NCBI RefSeq assembly: GCF_035975855.1
Contig: NZ_CP109055.1
Span: forward strand, 7,192,001 to 7,256,000
Length of the DNA: 64,000 nt
From: Streptomyces sp. NBC_01304
GTDB lineage: Bacteria; Actinomycetota; Actinomycetes; Streptomycetales; Streptomycetaceae
Reading direction: 5' to 3'
Positions 1-10,304 of the stretch are shown here, in pieces. Within the stretch, counting starts at the first letter, position 1; each line of letters opens with the position of its first letter. The notes below the pieces were generated by a model. That model was not told the DNA's origin, did no database searches, and saw only the letters and a program-made list of their open reading frames with translations. Made by a program: the position numbers and the translations under genes.

Positions 1-51
1 CGCCTTCTCGTTGGTCTTGTTCCGCTTGATCTGGGACTTGATGTTCGCCAC
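1..51 (-). CDS. rpsT: 30S ribosomal protein S20 (N-terminal fragment)
   Basis: The first 17 codons of S20 read on the minus strand from a GTG at 51, giving VANIKSQIKRNKTNEKA, the highly conserved S20 amino end. The rest lies beyond the left edge. S20 binds 16S rRNA early in small-subunit assembly. An AAAGG ribosome-binding site lies shortly upstream of the GTG. The gene is divergent from lepA, the usual actinobacterial arrangement. A six-codon reading frame with a better Shine-Dalgarno ends 12 bases before this start. Confidence 0.93.
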   Translation of the reverse strand, partial: MANIKSQIKRNKTNEKA

Positions 52-63
52 GAAAGAGCCTTT

Positions 64-84
64 TCAGGTTCGATGATTCTTCAT
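64..84 (-). CDS. Possible six-codon leader ORF upstream of rpsT
   Basis: On the minus strand an ATG at 84 opens MKNHRT followed by TGA. It is preceded at 8 bases by a full AGGAGG Shine-Dalgarno, stronger than the one used by rpsT. The stop lies 12 bases before the rpsT GTG. The frame may be a translated leader that couples to or tunes S20 synthesis, or a chance frame next to the real ribosome-binding region. It is too short for any coding statistics; only the Shine-Dalgarno and spacing support it. Confidence 0.3.
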   Translation of the reverse strand: MKNHRT

Positions 85-257
85 TGGGTGTGCCTCCTCG
101 CTGAGAGGGCCAGAAGACACAGCTCACCAGGCTACCAGTGGCCACCCGACCGGCCCAAACCGAGCGCAGTCCGCCGCGCATGGGACGATGGAAGCTACGT
201 ATAGATCCGACCCGAGGCCGCAGAGAGCTGCGGACGTCTCAAGAATCAGGACCCTGC

Positions 258-2123
<1,866 letters not shown>

Positions 2124-2163
2124 CCCGACCGCTCGACCCTCCGCCGGGCCGCCAGGCTCAGCG

Positions 2164-2198
2164 AAAGGCGCCCGTCCCCCACCGGACGGGCGCCTTTT
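2164..2198 (+). terminator. Rho-independent terminator of lepA
   Basis: A 14-base stem (AAAGGCGCCCGTCC pairing with GGACGGGCGCCTTT) with a short loop is followed by a short T tract, about 40 bases after the lepA stop. Confidence 0.85.
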
Positions 2199-2391
2199 GC
2201 GTTGATGTGTCAATTGGAAAAGCGCTTGCGGCATCCGAGTGAATGCCAAAAAAGCCTCAGATTTAGAGTTTCCGCAGGCAGGGGCGTCCCGTTACGAAGG
2301 GTGGCAGCGGCGTTCCGAGCGGCCAGCAAGACGCTCGGGCGGCACGACGGTCGTGACCGTGAAGAACGCCGCTACAGAAAGGGATTTCAAA

Positions 2392-2724
2392 GTGAAGTAC
2401 TCGAAGGCTGCTGCGCTCGTTGCCGGTTCCGTCATGGCCCTTGGTGTTGCCTCGCCCGCCTTCGCGGACGACGTCGACAACGCTCCGGCGAAGGACGACA
2501 ACCAGCTGGCGAAGAGCAGCACGGTCTCGAACACGGACGTCAAGAACCCGCTGAAGGACGTCAACGCCGAGGTCGTCGTGGGTGCGCTCGGCAAGGTCGC
2601 CGACAAGCTCGCCACGAAGAACGACCTGGCGTCGAAGACCAACGCGCTGGCCGGCGCCACCAAGGGTGCCTCCGGCTCCCTCCCGGGCTCGGGCCTGGTC
2701 GGCGGCATGCCGATCGGCGGCTGA
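2392..2724 (+). CDS. Small secreted protein of unknown function
   Basis: A 110-residue protein starting at GTG 2392, preceded by AAAGGGA at good spacing; longer upstream starts lack a ribosome-binding site and put the signal peptide internally. Residues 1-25 form a classical Sec signal peptide (KYSK, a hydrophobic stretch, then SPAFA/DD). The mature part of about 85 residues is rich in Asp, Lys, Asn and Ala, has no cysteine, and ends in a Gly/Pro tail (GSLPGSGLVGGMPIGG). I recognise no domain. It sits between strong terminators, so it is probably monocistronic. It could be a surface or aerial-growth protein, but nothing in the sequence proves that. The mature part does not match rodlins or chaplins. 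Confidence 0.75.
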   Translation: MKYSKAAALVAGSVMALGVASPAFADDVDNAPAKDDNQLAKSSTVSNTDVKNPLKDVNAEVVVGALGKVADKLATKNDLASKTNALAGATKGASGSLPGSGLVGGMPIGG

Positions 2725-2775
2725 ATCACTCAGGCGCATACCCTGCCGTTTCCTCGAGCGGCGGCAAGGTGAATC

Positions 2776-2813
2776 GCGGGCCCGGCGCATTGCGCCGGGC
2801 CCGCATTTTATTT
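2776..2813 (+). terminator. Rho-independent terminator
   Basis: A perfect 14-base stem (GCGGGCCCGGCGCA and its complement) is followed by ATTTTATTT, 50 bases after the stop of the first small secreted protein. Confidence 0.88.
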
Positions 2814-2917
2814 GTATTCCTAATGGGCCCTTGGGGTGTTTTGTGTGTGCAGATGAATTATCGCCGTTAGATTGGCCCAATTCTGGTTACCGTTCCTGTT
2901 TGAAGGAGGTAATTCCC

Positions 2918-3271
2918 ATGAACAAGAACGTGATGATGCGGGCGGCCGGTGTGGTCTGCACGGCGGTTCTGCTGCTCGGCGCCGGTACCTCGGTGGCTTC
3001 CGCGGCCGGGCCGAAGCCGCCCAAGGCGGATGCCACCGCCACGGTCGATGCCGCTGCCGCGGTGGAGAGCAACGTGGACGTCGGCCTCGACGTCGGCGCG
3101 CTGGTCGACATCGGCGTCAACAGCCAAGTCAACGGCGCCAACGCCGACACCGGTGCGAAGGTGAACGGTCCGGCGGGCATCTCGACTTCGCTGACCAACG
3201 AGACCAACGTCGGGCTCGATGTCGACATCCTCGCCGACCTCATCGCCGGGGTCGGAGCCTCGGTCACCTGA
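2918..3271 (+). CDS. Small secreted Val/Asp-rich protein of unknown function
   Basis: A 117-residue protein with ATG 2918 preceded by a textbook GAAGGAGG. The signal peptide covers about residues 1-30 (MNKNVMMRAAG, a hydrophobic core, ASAAG). The mature chain has no cysteine and contains two related segments, NVDVGLDVGALVDIGV near residues 55-70 and NVGLDVDILADLIAGV near the C-terminus. They alternate Val/Leu/Ile with Asp/Gly, a pattern suited to beta strands or self-assembly. I do not recognise the family. It lies between two strong terminators and next to another secreted small protein, so the two may belong to the same surface process, but each appears to be its own transcript. An A/T-rich stretch (2810-2870) upstream could hold its promoter. 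Confidence 0.78.
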   Translation: MNKNVMMRAAGVVCTAVLLLGAGTSVASAAGPKPPKADATATVDAAAAVESNVDVGLDVGALVDIGVNSQVNGANADTGAKVNGPAGISTSLTNETNVGLDVDILADLIAGVGASVT

Positions 3272-3292
3272 GGCACGGCTCTCGCTTCGGGC

Positions 3293-3330
3293 AGAGGCCC
3301 GCCACGCACCTCGCGTGGCGGGCCTCTTCT
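3293..3330 (+). terminator. Rho-independent terminator
   Basis: A perfect 15-base stem (AGAGGCCCGCCACGC ... GCGTGGCGGGCCTCT) with a tiny loop is followed by TCT. It ends the second small secreted gene. Confidence 0.85.
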
Positions 3331-3462
3331 CGTGTCCCGACGTGGCGTGCTTTTTCCCGTGCTCCGACCGGTTGCGACCAGCAACGGTCTCTGTAGGAAG
3401 TGACAGGCCGCCGCCCCTTACGCGCCGGGCCGGAGCGCTCTACTCTGATCACTGCTCGATGG

Positions 3463-3477
3463 TTACTCGCCAGTTAA
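3463..3477. promoter_or_regulatory. Possible TetR-type operator upstream of fadD
   Basis: TTACTCGCCAGTTAA is an imperfect palindrome of TTACT and AGTTAA around CGCC. It resembles operators of TetR-family fatty-acid regulators and lies about 90 bases upstream of the acyl-CoA ligase start. The proposal rests on pattern only. Confidence 0.35.
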
Positions 3478-3478
3478 A

Positions 3479-3540
3479 CAAGCAGCCGCACCAGCAGCCG
3501 CAAGCAGGGCAGCCGCAAGCAAGCCGCAGCAAGCCAGTCG
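3479..3540. repeat. Short CAGCCGCA/AGCAAGCC direct repeats in the fadD leader
   Basis: The roughly 60 bases before fadD consist of repeated CAGCCGCA and GCAAGC(C/A) words, for example CAGCCGCACCAGCAGCCGCA followed by AGCAGGGCAGCCGCAAGCA. This low-complexity, G-poor 5' leader is unlike neighbouring intergenic DNA. Its role is unknown. Confidence 0.6.
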
Positions 3541-3568
3541 CATGCACTGTCGCGGGCCGGAGGATGTC

Positions 3569-5452
3569 GTGAGCGACACACAGACCATGATCGAGAACCG
3601 ACCGCCCTCCGTGGCGAACCTCTTCCTGGAGCGCGTGGCGGCCACGCCGAACGGCGAGGCCTACCGTTATCCGGTGGCCTCGGGCGAGGGGCCCGACGAC
3701 TGGAAGTCGCTGAGCTGGGAACAGGCCTCGACGCGGGTCTTCGCGATCGCAGCCGGACTGATCGACCTGGGCGTACAGGCGGAGCAGCGGGTCGCGCTCG
3801 CCTCCGACACCCGGATCGAGTGGATCCTCGCCGACCTCGGCATCCTGTGCGCGGGCGCGGCCACGACGACCGTCTACTCCTCGACGAACGCCGAGGAATC
3901 CGCGTACATCCTGTCCGACTCGGACAGTCGGGTGCTGATCGCCGAGAACGCCGCGCAGCTGGCCAAGGCGCGGGAGCGCCGGGCCGAACTGCCGGAGCTC
4001 CAGCACGTCGTGGTCATCGACGCGGACGGCGACCTCGCGGCCGAGGGCGACCCCGAGGGCTGGGTGCTCTCGCTCGCCGACCTCGAGGCGCGCGGTGCGG
4101 CCTATCTGGAGAAGAACCCGGACGCGGTCAAGGAGCGGATCGGCGCCATCACCGCCGACCAACTGGCCACGATCATCTACACCTCGGGCACCACGGGTAA
4201 GCCCAAGGGCGTGCGCCTTCCGCACGACAACTGGTCGTACATGGCGAAGGCCATCGCGGCGACGGGCCTGCTCAACTCCGAAGACGTGCAGTACCTGTGG
4301 CTGCCGCTCGCGCACGTCTTCGGCAAGGTGCTCACCAGCGGGCAGATCGAGCTGGGGCACGTGACCGCCGTCGACGGGCGGATCGACAAGATCATCGAGA
4401 ATCTGCCGGTGGTCCAGCCGACCTACATGGCGGCCGTGCCGCGGATCTTCGAGAAGGTCTACAACGGTGTCGCGGCCAAGGCGCGGGCCGCCGGCGGCGC
4501 CAAGTACAAGATCTTCCTGTGGGCGGCCGGGGTCGCCCGCGAGTACGCGAAGGTCAGCCAGGACAACTTCCGCAGGACCGGGACGGCTTCGGTGCCGTTC
4601 GGGCTCGGGGCCAAGCACAAGGTCGCCGACGCCCTCGTCTACAGCAAGCTGCGGGAGGCCTTCGGCGGCCGGATGCGGGCCTGTGTGTCGGGGTCCGCCG
4701 CGCTCGCGCCGGAGATCGGCTACTTCTTCGCCGGTGCCGGCATCCACATCCTCGAGGGGTACGGACTCACCGAGTCCAGTGCCGCTTCCTTCGTCAACCC
4801 CGGTGAGGCGTATCGCACCGGCACCGTCGGCAAGCCGCTGCCCGGCACCGAGGTGCGCATCGCGGACGACGGCGAGATCCTGCTGCGCGGCCCCGGCATC
4901 ATGGAGGGCTACCACGGTCTGCCCGAGAAGACCGCCGAAGTCCTGGAGAGCGACGGGTGGTTCCACACCGGGGACATCGGTGAGCTGTCCGCGGACGGGT
5001 ACCTGAGGATCACGGACCGGAAGAAGGACCTGATCAAGACGTCCGGCGGCAAGTACATCTCGCCCGCCGAGGTCGAGGGCCAGTTCAAGGCCGTCTGCCC
5101 GTACGTCTCCAACGTCCTGGTGCACGGCGCCGACCGGAACTTCTGCACCGCGCTGATCGCCCTCGACGAGCCTGCGATCCTCGGCTGGGCCGAGGAGCAG
5201 GGCATCACCGGGAAGTCCTACGCCGAGGTGGTCGCCGACCAGCGGACCGTCGCGCTCGTCGACGGCTACGTACAGGAGCTGAACCAGGGTCTGCAGCGCT
5301 GGCAGACGATCAAGAAGTTCCGGCTCCTGCCGCGTGATCTCGACGTCGAGCACGGCGAGTTGACGCCCAGCCTGAAGTTGAAGCGGCCGGTCGTCGAGCG
5401 CGCCTACAAGGAGCTCATCGACGACATGTACGCCGGTACCCGCGAGGCGTAG
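3569..5452 (+). CDS. fadD: AMP-dependent long-chain fatty-acid--CoA ligase (FadD-type)
   Basis: A 627-residue adenylate-forming ligase that activates long-chain fatty acids to acyl-AMP and then acyl-CoA in the cytoplasm. The P-loop YTSGTTGKPKG is near residue 203, YGLTESSA near 397, and the C-terminal hinge and lysine region (DGWFHTGDIG, ITDRKKDLIKTSGGKYISP) near 470-500. The length fits the FadD15-like bacterial long-chain group. GTG 3569 has GGAGG just upstream; an earlier ATG at 3542 lacks one. It stands alone between a terminator and a convergent signalling operon. A palindrome in its leader may bind a fatty-acid-responsive repressor. Substrate length cannot be read from sequence. Confidence 0.92.
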   Translation: MSDTQTMIENRPPSVANLFLERVAATPNGEAYRYPVASGEGPDDWKSLSWEQASTRVFAIAAGLIDLGVQAEQRVALASDTRIEWILADLGILCAGAATTTVYSSTNAEESAYILSDSDSRVLIAENAAQLAKARERRAELPELQHVVVIDADGDLAAEGDPEGWVLSLADLEARGAAYLEKNPDAVKERIGAITADQLATIIYTSGTTGKPKGVRLPHDNWSYMAKAIAATGLLNSEDVQYLWLPLAHVFGKVLTSGQIELGHVTAVDGRIDKIIENLPVVQPTYMAAVPRIFEKVYNGVAAKARAAGGAKYKIFLWAAGVAREYAKVSQDNFRRTGTASVPFGLGAKHKVADALVYSKLREAFGGRMRACVSGSAALAPEIGYFFAGAGIHILEGYGLTESSAASFVNPGEAYRTGTVGKPLPGTEVRIADDGEILLRGPGIMEGYHGLPEKTAEVLESDGWFHTGDIGELSADGYLRITDRKKDLIKTSGGKYISPAEVEGQFKAVCPYVSNVLVHGADRNFCTALIALDEPAILGWAEEQGITGKSYAEVVADQRTVALVDGYVQELNQGLQRWQTIKKFRLLPRDLDVEHGELTPSLKLKRPVVERAYKELIDDMYAGTREA

Positions 5453-5482
5453 CAGCGGACCAAGGGCGGCGTGGGTACGGCC

Positions 5483-6073
5483 TCAGTGGCCGGGCCCGCG
5501 CCGCATTTGTGTCAGGACCTCCTCCATGCGCGTCAGATGAGCGCGCATCTCCCGGGCCTCGGCCTCGTCGTCCTCGCGTGCCGCCAGGTGTTCCTCGATC
5601 GCCGTGAGACGTGACGACAGCTCCTCGAACTGGGCCTGCTCGCGGGCGAGCAGGCGCTCCAACTCCTTGTTCTTGCGGTACAGATCGAGGAAGACGGTCA
5701 CCTTGGCGCGCAGCACCCAGGGGTCGAAAGGTTTTGTCAGGTAGTCCGCGGCGCCCGTCGCGTAGCCGCGGAAGGCATAGCCCGTGTCGGCGTCCGTACC
5801 GGTCAGGAAGATGATCGGGACGTCCTTGGTCTGGTCGAGCCGCTTGATGTTCGCGGCGGTCTCGAAGCCGTCCATCCCGGGCATCCGGACGTCCAGGAGG
5901 ACCAGCGCGAAGGGCTGTCGAAGCAGCGCCTTCATCGCCTCCTCGCCGGAACGCGCCCGGATCAGTGGTTCGTTCAATGACCCCAGGACGGCTTCGAGAG
6001 CGATCAAGTTGTCCTCCATGTCGTCGACAAGGAGGATGCTTGCGCGGTCGTCGGTCGAAACCTCAGTGCTCAT
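5483..6073 (-). CDS. Stand-alone response regulator with C-terminal coiled coil
   Basis: A 196-residue protein with a complete receiver domain (about residues 12-130): acidic pair in LVDDME, phospho-acceptor Asp61 in LLDVRMPGMDG, Thr in FLTGTD and Lys114 in LTKPF. There is no DNA-binding output. Residues 135-190 are a charged coiled coil (KNKELERLLAREQAQFEEL onward). It starts 11 bases after the hybrid kinase upstream, so the two are one operon. It probably passes or sinks phosphate from that kinase and acts by protein contact. The arrangement, with a divergent phosphatase, recalls the Streptomyces osmoadaptation OsaABC set, but identity is not shown. Confidence 0.9.
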   Translation of the reverse strand: MSTEVSTDDRASILLVDDMEDNLIALEAVLGSLNEPLIRARSGEEAMKALLRQPFALVLLDVRMPGMDGFETAANIKRLDQTKDVPIIFLTGTDADTGYAFRGYATGAADYLTKPFDPWVLRAKVTVFLDLYRKNKELERLLAREQAQFEELSSRLTAIEEHLAAREDDEAEAREMRAHLTRMEEVLTQMRRGPGH

Positions 6074-6084
6074 GCTGGTAACGC

Positions 6085-9000
6085 CTACTCACTGATCGGC
6101 GGGGAGGCGGCCTCCCCAAGGCTGCCGTCCTGCCCCGGTGCGTTGCTTGCGTCGAGAGGCTGCTCCGATTCCAAGCCCTCGGGGTCCAGGAGAGCGCAGA
6201 CGACGGTGAGCAACCGGTCCACGTCCACTGGCTTGGGTACGTAATCGTTGGCGCCGCTCGCGATGGACTTCTCCCGGTCTCCGGGCATGGCCTTGGCGGT
6301 CAGCGCGATGATCGGGACGTTCGCCCAGCGAGGCGTCCGGCGGATGACGGAAATGGTTTCGTAGCCGTCCATTTCCGGCATCATGATGTCCATCAGTACG
6401 AGCTCGGTGTCGGGATTGCGCTCAAGCGTCTCGATGCCTTCCCTGCCGTTCTCCGCGTACAGGACGGGCATGCCCACGCGGCCGAGGACATGCGTCAGGG
6501 CGAAGACGTTGCGGATGTCGTCGTCGATGATCAGGACCCGGCGGCCCGGCAACACGGTGCCGGCGCGTCCCGTGCGCCACGCCTCCAGCTTGGTCGGTGC
6601 GGGCCAGGCCTCCTCCTGGTCGTAGGCGACGACCGCGTCGTCCACCGACTGTTCGGGCAGCCTCGGCGTCCGTGGCTCGTACTCGGGGCCGTCCGGGCTG
6701 TCGAAAGCGGCGTGCGAGGCGGGGATGTACAGCGTGAAGATGGATCCCTTCCCGGGGTCGCTGGTGGCGATGATGCGGCCGCCGAGGAGGCCGGCGATCT
6801 CGCGGCTGATGGAGAGGCCGAGGCCGGTGCCGCCGTACTTGCGGTTGGTGGTTCCGTCCGCCTGCTGGAACGCCTCGAAGATCACCGGGAGTTTCTCCGG
6901 GGCGATGCCGATCCCGGTGTCCAGGACCTCGAAGGCGAGCAGGTCGTCGTTGTCCGAGACGACCTCCGCGTCGCGGACCCGGGTGACCCGCAGCTCGACC
7001 TTGCCGGACGCGGTGAACTTGACCGCGTTGGACAGCAGGTTGCGCAGGATCTGCTGCAGGCGCTGCTCGTCCGAGTAGATCTCGCGCGGTACTCCTTCGC
7101 CCACTGCCACCTCGAAGGCGAGGCCCCGGTCCAGGGTGAGCGGGCGGAAGGTGGCGTGCACGTAGTCGAGCAGTTTGATCAGCGGGAGCTTCTTCGGGCG
7201 TACGTCCATCCGGCCGGCCTCGATCTTCGACAGGTCGAGGATGTCGTTGATCAGCTGGAGAAGATCCGTGCCCGAGCGGTGGATGGTGGTCGCGAACTGC
7301 ACCTCCTGGTCGTTGAGATGGTTCTCCGGGTTGTCGGAGAGCAGCCGGGCGAGGATCAGCAGGGAGTTCAGCGGGGTGCGCAGCTCGTGCGACATGTTCG
7401 CCAGGAACTCCGACTTGTACTGGGAGCTGGTGGCGAGCAGGGCCGCCTTCTCCTCCAACGCGGCGTTCGAGCGCTGCAGTTCGGCCTGCTGGCGCTGCAG
7501 TTCGTCCGAGCGCTCCTGCAGCTGCAGGGCCAGGCGCTGGGACTCGCCGAGCAGGGATTCCGTACGGGAGTTGGCGATGATGGTGTTGATCGCGACGCCG
7601 ATGGTGTTCACGAACTGGTCGAAGAACGCCAGGTGGACATCGGAGAACCGGGAGAACGTGGCCAGCTCGATCACGCCGAGCAGCCGGTCCTCGAAGAGGA
7701 TCGGGATGATCACGACACTGCTAGGAGAGGCCTCGCCCAGACCTGAGTTGATCTTGATGTAGTCCGGCGGCGCGTCCTCCATCAGGATGCGCTTCTTCTC
7801 CAGCGCCGCCTGCCGCACCAGACCGTGCACCGGCATCCCGCCGGCCTCGACGACCGCGCCCTGCGCCGATCCGTACCCGGCGATGAAGGCGAGTCCCTTG
7901 GACGGAGTCGCCGTACGCAGCGGAGCGCTCTCGTCGTCCGGGTCGGCCAGGAAGAACGCGCCGTACTGCGCGTTCACCAGCGGGGTCAGCTCGCGCAGGA
8001 TCAGGTCGGCGACCTCCATCAGGTCCCGGTGGCCCTGCATCAGGCCCGCCAGACGGGCCAGGTTCGACTCCAGCCAGTCCTTGGCGCGGGTGGTCTCGCG
8101 GAGGTTGGACACCATCAGGTTGATGTTGTCCTTGAGCTCGGCGACCTCGCCCTGGGTCTCCACCGTGATGGCGCGGGACATGTCGCCCTGGGTCACCGCG
8201 GAGGCGACCTCGGCGATGGCGCGGACCTGGGTGGTGAGGTTGGAGGCCAGCTCGTTCACGTTGGTCGTCAGACGCTTCCAGGTGCCGGAGACGCCCTCCA
8301 CCCGGGCCTGGCCGCCCAGTTGGCCCTCGGAGCCCACCTCGCGGGCCACTCGGGTCACCTCGGAGGCGAAGGCGGACAGGGTGTCCACCATGGTGTTGAT
8401 GGTGGACTTGAGCTCCAGGATCTCGCCGCGCGCGTCCACGTCGATCTTCTTCGACAGGTCGCCCTGCGCCACCGACGTGGCGACCTGGGCGATGTTCCGC
8501 ACCTGTGAAGTGAGGTTGTCCGCCATGTAGTTGACGTTGTCGGTCAAGTCGCGCCAGACGCCGGAGACGCCCTCCACCCGGGCCCGGCCGCCGAGCCGGC
8601 CGTCCGTGCCGACCTCGCGGGCGACCCGGGTCACCTCGTCGGCGAAGGCGCGCAACTGCTCCACCATGGTGTTGATGGTGTCCTTGAGCTCCAGGATCTC
8701 GCCCCGGGCATCCACGGTGATCTTCTTGGACAGATCGCCGTTGGCGACGGCCGTGGTGACCTGGGCGACGTTGCGCACCTGGGACGTCAGGTTCAGCGCC
8801 ATGAAGTTGACGTTGTCCGTCAGCTCTTCCCACACGCCCGATACGCCGCGGACCTGGGCCTGGCCGCCGAGGTTGCCCTCGGTGCCGACCTCGCGGGCGA
8901 CCCGGGTGACCTCGTCGGCGAAGGCGGACAGCTGGTCCACCATGGTGTTGATGGTGGTCTTGAGCTCCAGGATCTCGCCCTTGGCCTCGACCGTGATCTT

Positions 9001-10230
9001 CTTCGACAGGTCGCCCTGGGCGACGGCCGTGGAGACGAGGGCGATGTTTCGGACCTGGGAAGTCAGGTTGTCCGCCATGAAGTTGACGTTCTCCGTCAGG
9101 TCCTTCCACACGCCGGAGACGCCCCGGACATGCGCCTGACCGCCCAACTGCCCTTCGGTGCCGACCTCGCGGGCCACGCGGGTGACCTCGTCGGCGAAGG
9201 CGGACAGCTGGTCCACCATCGTGTTCACCGTCGACTTGAGCTCCAGGATCTCGCCCTGGGCGGAGACGGTGATCTTCTGGGACAGGTCGCCGTTGGCGAC
9301 GGCGGTGGTGACCTGCGCGATGTTGCGGACCTGGGACGTCAGGTTCGACGCCATGAAGTTCACGTTGTCCGTGAGGTCCTTCCAGACCCCGGAGGCGCCC
9401 CTGACCTGGGCGCGGCCGCCCAACTGCCCCTCGGTGCCGACCTCGCGGGCCACGCGGGTGACCTCGTCGGCGAAGGCGGACAGCTGGTCCACCATCGTGT
9501 TCACCGTGAGCTTCAGTTCGAGCAGCTCACCGGTCGCCTCGACGGTGACCGTACGCGTCAGGTCACCGCTCGCCACGGCCGTGGTCACCGCGGCGATGTC
9601 CCGGACCTGGGCGGTGAGCCGGGCCGCCATGGTGTTGACGGCCTCCGTTACGTCGCGCCAACTCCCGGACAGGCCCTGGGCCTTGGCCCGGCCCCCGAGC
9701 CGCCCCTGCGTGCCCACCTCGCGCGAGACGCGGGTGACTTCGCTGGTGAAGAGGGAGAGCTGGTCGACCATCTTGTTGACGGCGCGTCCCAAGTGGCGCA
9801 AATCGCCCCTCAGTTGGCGGGTGCCGTCGTGCAGGTCGACCCGCTGGGTGAGGTCGCCGCCGGCCACCGCGTCCAGCACCCGCGTCGCGTTCGCCGCGGG
9901 TGCCACCAGCGCGTCCACCAACGTGTTCGCATCGCGCACCGTCGAGGACCAGGAGCCCTGGCCGGGCGACGCGGCGAGCCGCTCGTCCAGCCTGCCGTGC
10001 CGCACGACCTCGCGGCGCAACCGGGCCAGCTCGGAGGACAGATGCTCGTTCCGGTCGGCGACCTGGTTGAACACCGCTGCAAGCTCGGCCGGGATCCCCG
10101 CCTCGCCTTCCGGCGCGCGGATGCGGAAGTCCCCGTCCCGCAGGGCGGTCATCGCGGCCAGCAGGGGGCGGAGTTCGGAGGCCCGAAACTGACCGTTTGA
10201 AAGCACGGACGTACCACTGTTCTCACTCAT
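6085..10230 (-). CDS. Hybrid sensor histidine kinase with a long HAMP-repeat array
   Basis: A 1381-residue protein starting at ATG 10230 ([10 protein letters not shown]). There is no transmembrane segment, so it is cytosolic. Order: a short N-terminal region; about six near-identical 92-residue HAMP repeats (each with a [19 protein letters not shown] motif and a [20 protein letters not shown] motif); a GAF domain about 730-880; a coiled coil; HisKA with His948 in [11 protein letters not shown]; HATPase with the N box NLLSNAVKF near 1065; and a C-terminal receiver with Asp1281 in [15 protein letters not shown] arrays of this type occur in fungal Nik1/Os-1 osmosensing kinases and in actinobacterial kinases. 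It is co-transcribed with the single-domain receiver and divergent from a SpoIIE phosphatase across 74 bases. The signal may be osmotic or redox; that is inference. Confidence 0.93.
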   Translation of the reverse strand: MSENSGTSVLSNGQFRASELRPLLAAMTALRDGDFRIRAPEGEAGIPAELAAVFNQVADRNEHLSSELARLRREVVRHGRLDERLAASPGQGSWSSTVRDANTLVDALVAPAANATRVLDAVAGGDLTQRVDLHDGTRQLRGDLRHLGRAVNKMVDQLSLFTSEVTRVSREVGTQGRLGGRAKAQGLSGSWRDVTEAVNTMAARLTAQVRDIAAVTTAVASGDLTRTVTVEATGELLELKLTVNTMVDQLSAFADEVTRVAREVGTEGQLGGRAQVRGASGVWKDLTDNVNFMASNLTSQVRNIAQVTTAVANGDLSQKITVSAQGEILELKSTVNTMVDQLSAFADEVTRVAREVGTEGQLGGQAHVRGVSGVWKDLTENVNFMADNLTSQVRNIALVSTAVAQGDLSKKITVEAKGEILELKTTINTMVDQLSAFADEVTRVAREVGTEGNLGGQAQVRGVSGVWEELTDNVNFMALNLTSQVRNVAQVTTAVANGDLSKKITVDARGEILELKDTINTMVEQLRAFADEVTRVAREVGTDGRLGGRARVEGVSGVWRDLTDNVNYMADNLTSQVRNIAQVATSVAQGDLSKKIDVDARGEILELKSTINTMVDTLSAFASEVTRVAREVGSEGQLGGQARVEGVSGTWKRLTTNVNELASNLTTQVRAIAEVASAVTQGDMSRAITVETQGEVAELKDNINLMVSNLRETTRAKDWLESNLARLAGLMQGHRDLMEVADLILRELTPLVNAQYGAFFLADPDDESAPLRTATPSKGLAFIAGYGSAQGAVVEAGGMPVHGLVRQAALEKKRILMEDAPPDYIKINSGLGEASPSSVVIIPILFEDRLLGVIELATFSRFSDVHLAFFDQFVNTIGVAINTIIANSRTESLLGESQRLALQLQERSDELQRQQAELQRSNAALEEKAALLATSSQYKSEFLANMSHELRTPLNSLLILARLLSDNPENHLNDQEVQFATTIHRSGTDLLQLINDILDLSKIEAGRMDVRPKKLPLIKLLDYVHATFRPLTLDRGLAFEVAVGEGVPREIYSDEQRLQQILRNLLSNAVKFTASGKVELRVTRVRDAEVVSDNDDLLAFEVLDTGIGIAPEKLPVIFEAFQQADGTTNRKYGGTGLGLSISREIAGLLGGRIIATSDPGKGSIFTLYIPASHAAFDSPDGPEYEPRTPRLPEQSVDDAVVAYDQEEAWPAPTKLEAWRTGRAGTVLPGRRVLIIDDDIRNVFALTHVLGRVGMPVLYAENGREGIETLERNPDTELVLMDIMMPEMDGYETISVIRRTPRWANVPIIALTAKAMPGDREKSIASGANDYVPKPVDVDRLLTVVCALLDPEGLESEQPLDASNAPGQDGSLGEAASPPISE
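8110..9785 (-). repeat. 276-bp tandem repeats encoding HAMP modules
   Basis: Inside the hybrid kinase gene the same 276-base unit (92 codons) recurs about six times. The word TCCACCATGG, for example, falls at 8384, 8660 and 8936, exactly 276 apart. The units stay very similar at DNA level, which suggests recent expansion or ongoing homogenisation by recombination. Confidence 0.9.
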
Positions 10231-10304
10231 GGCGGCCCACTTCAGTAACTCGGCGCTTATGGGCGAGGCCAGTCTGTCACTCTGTCCGTGTTGCTTGAGA
10301 CGTA

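Noticed and set aside
8110..9785. Regular 276-base repeats considered as CRISPR or as transposon copies
   Set aside because: They are in-frame coding units of a HAMP array, with no spacers and no inverted ends.
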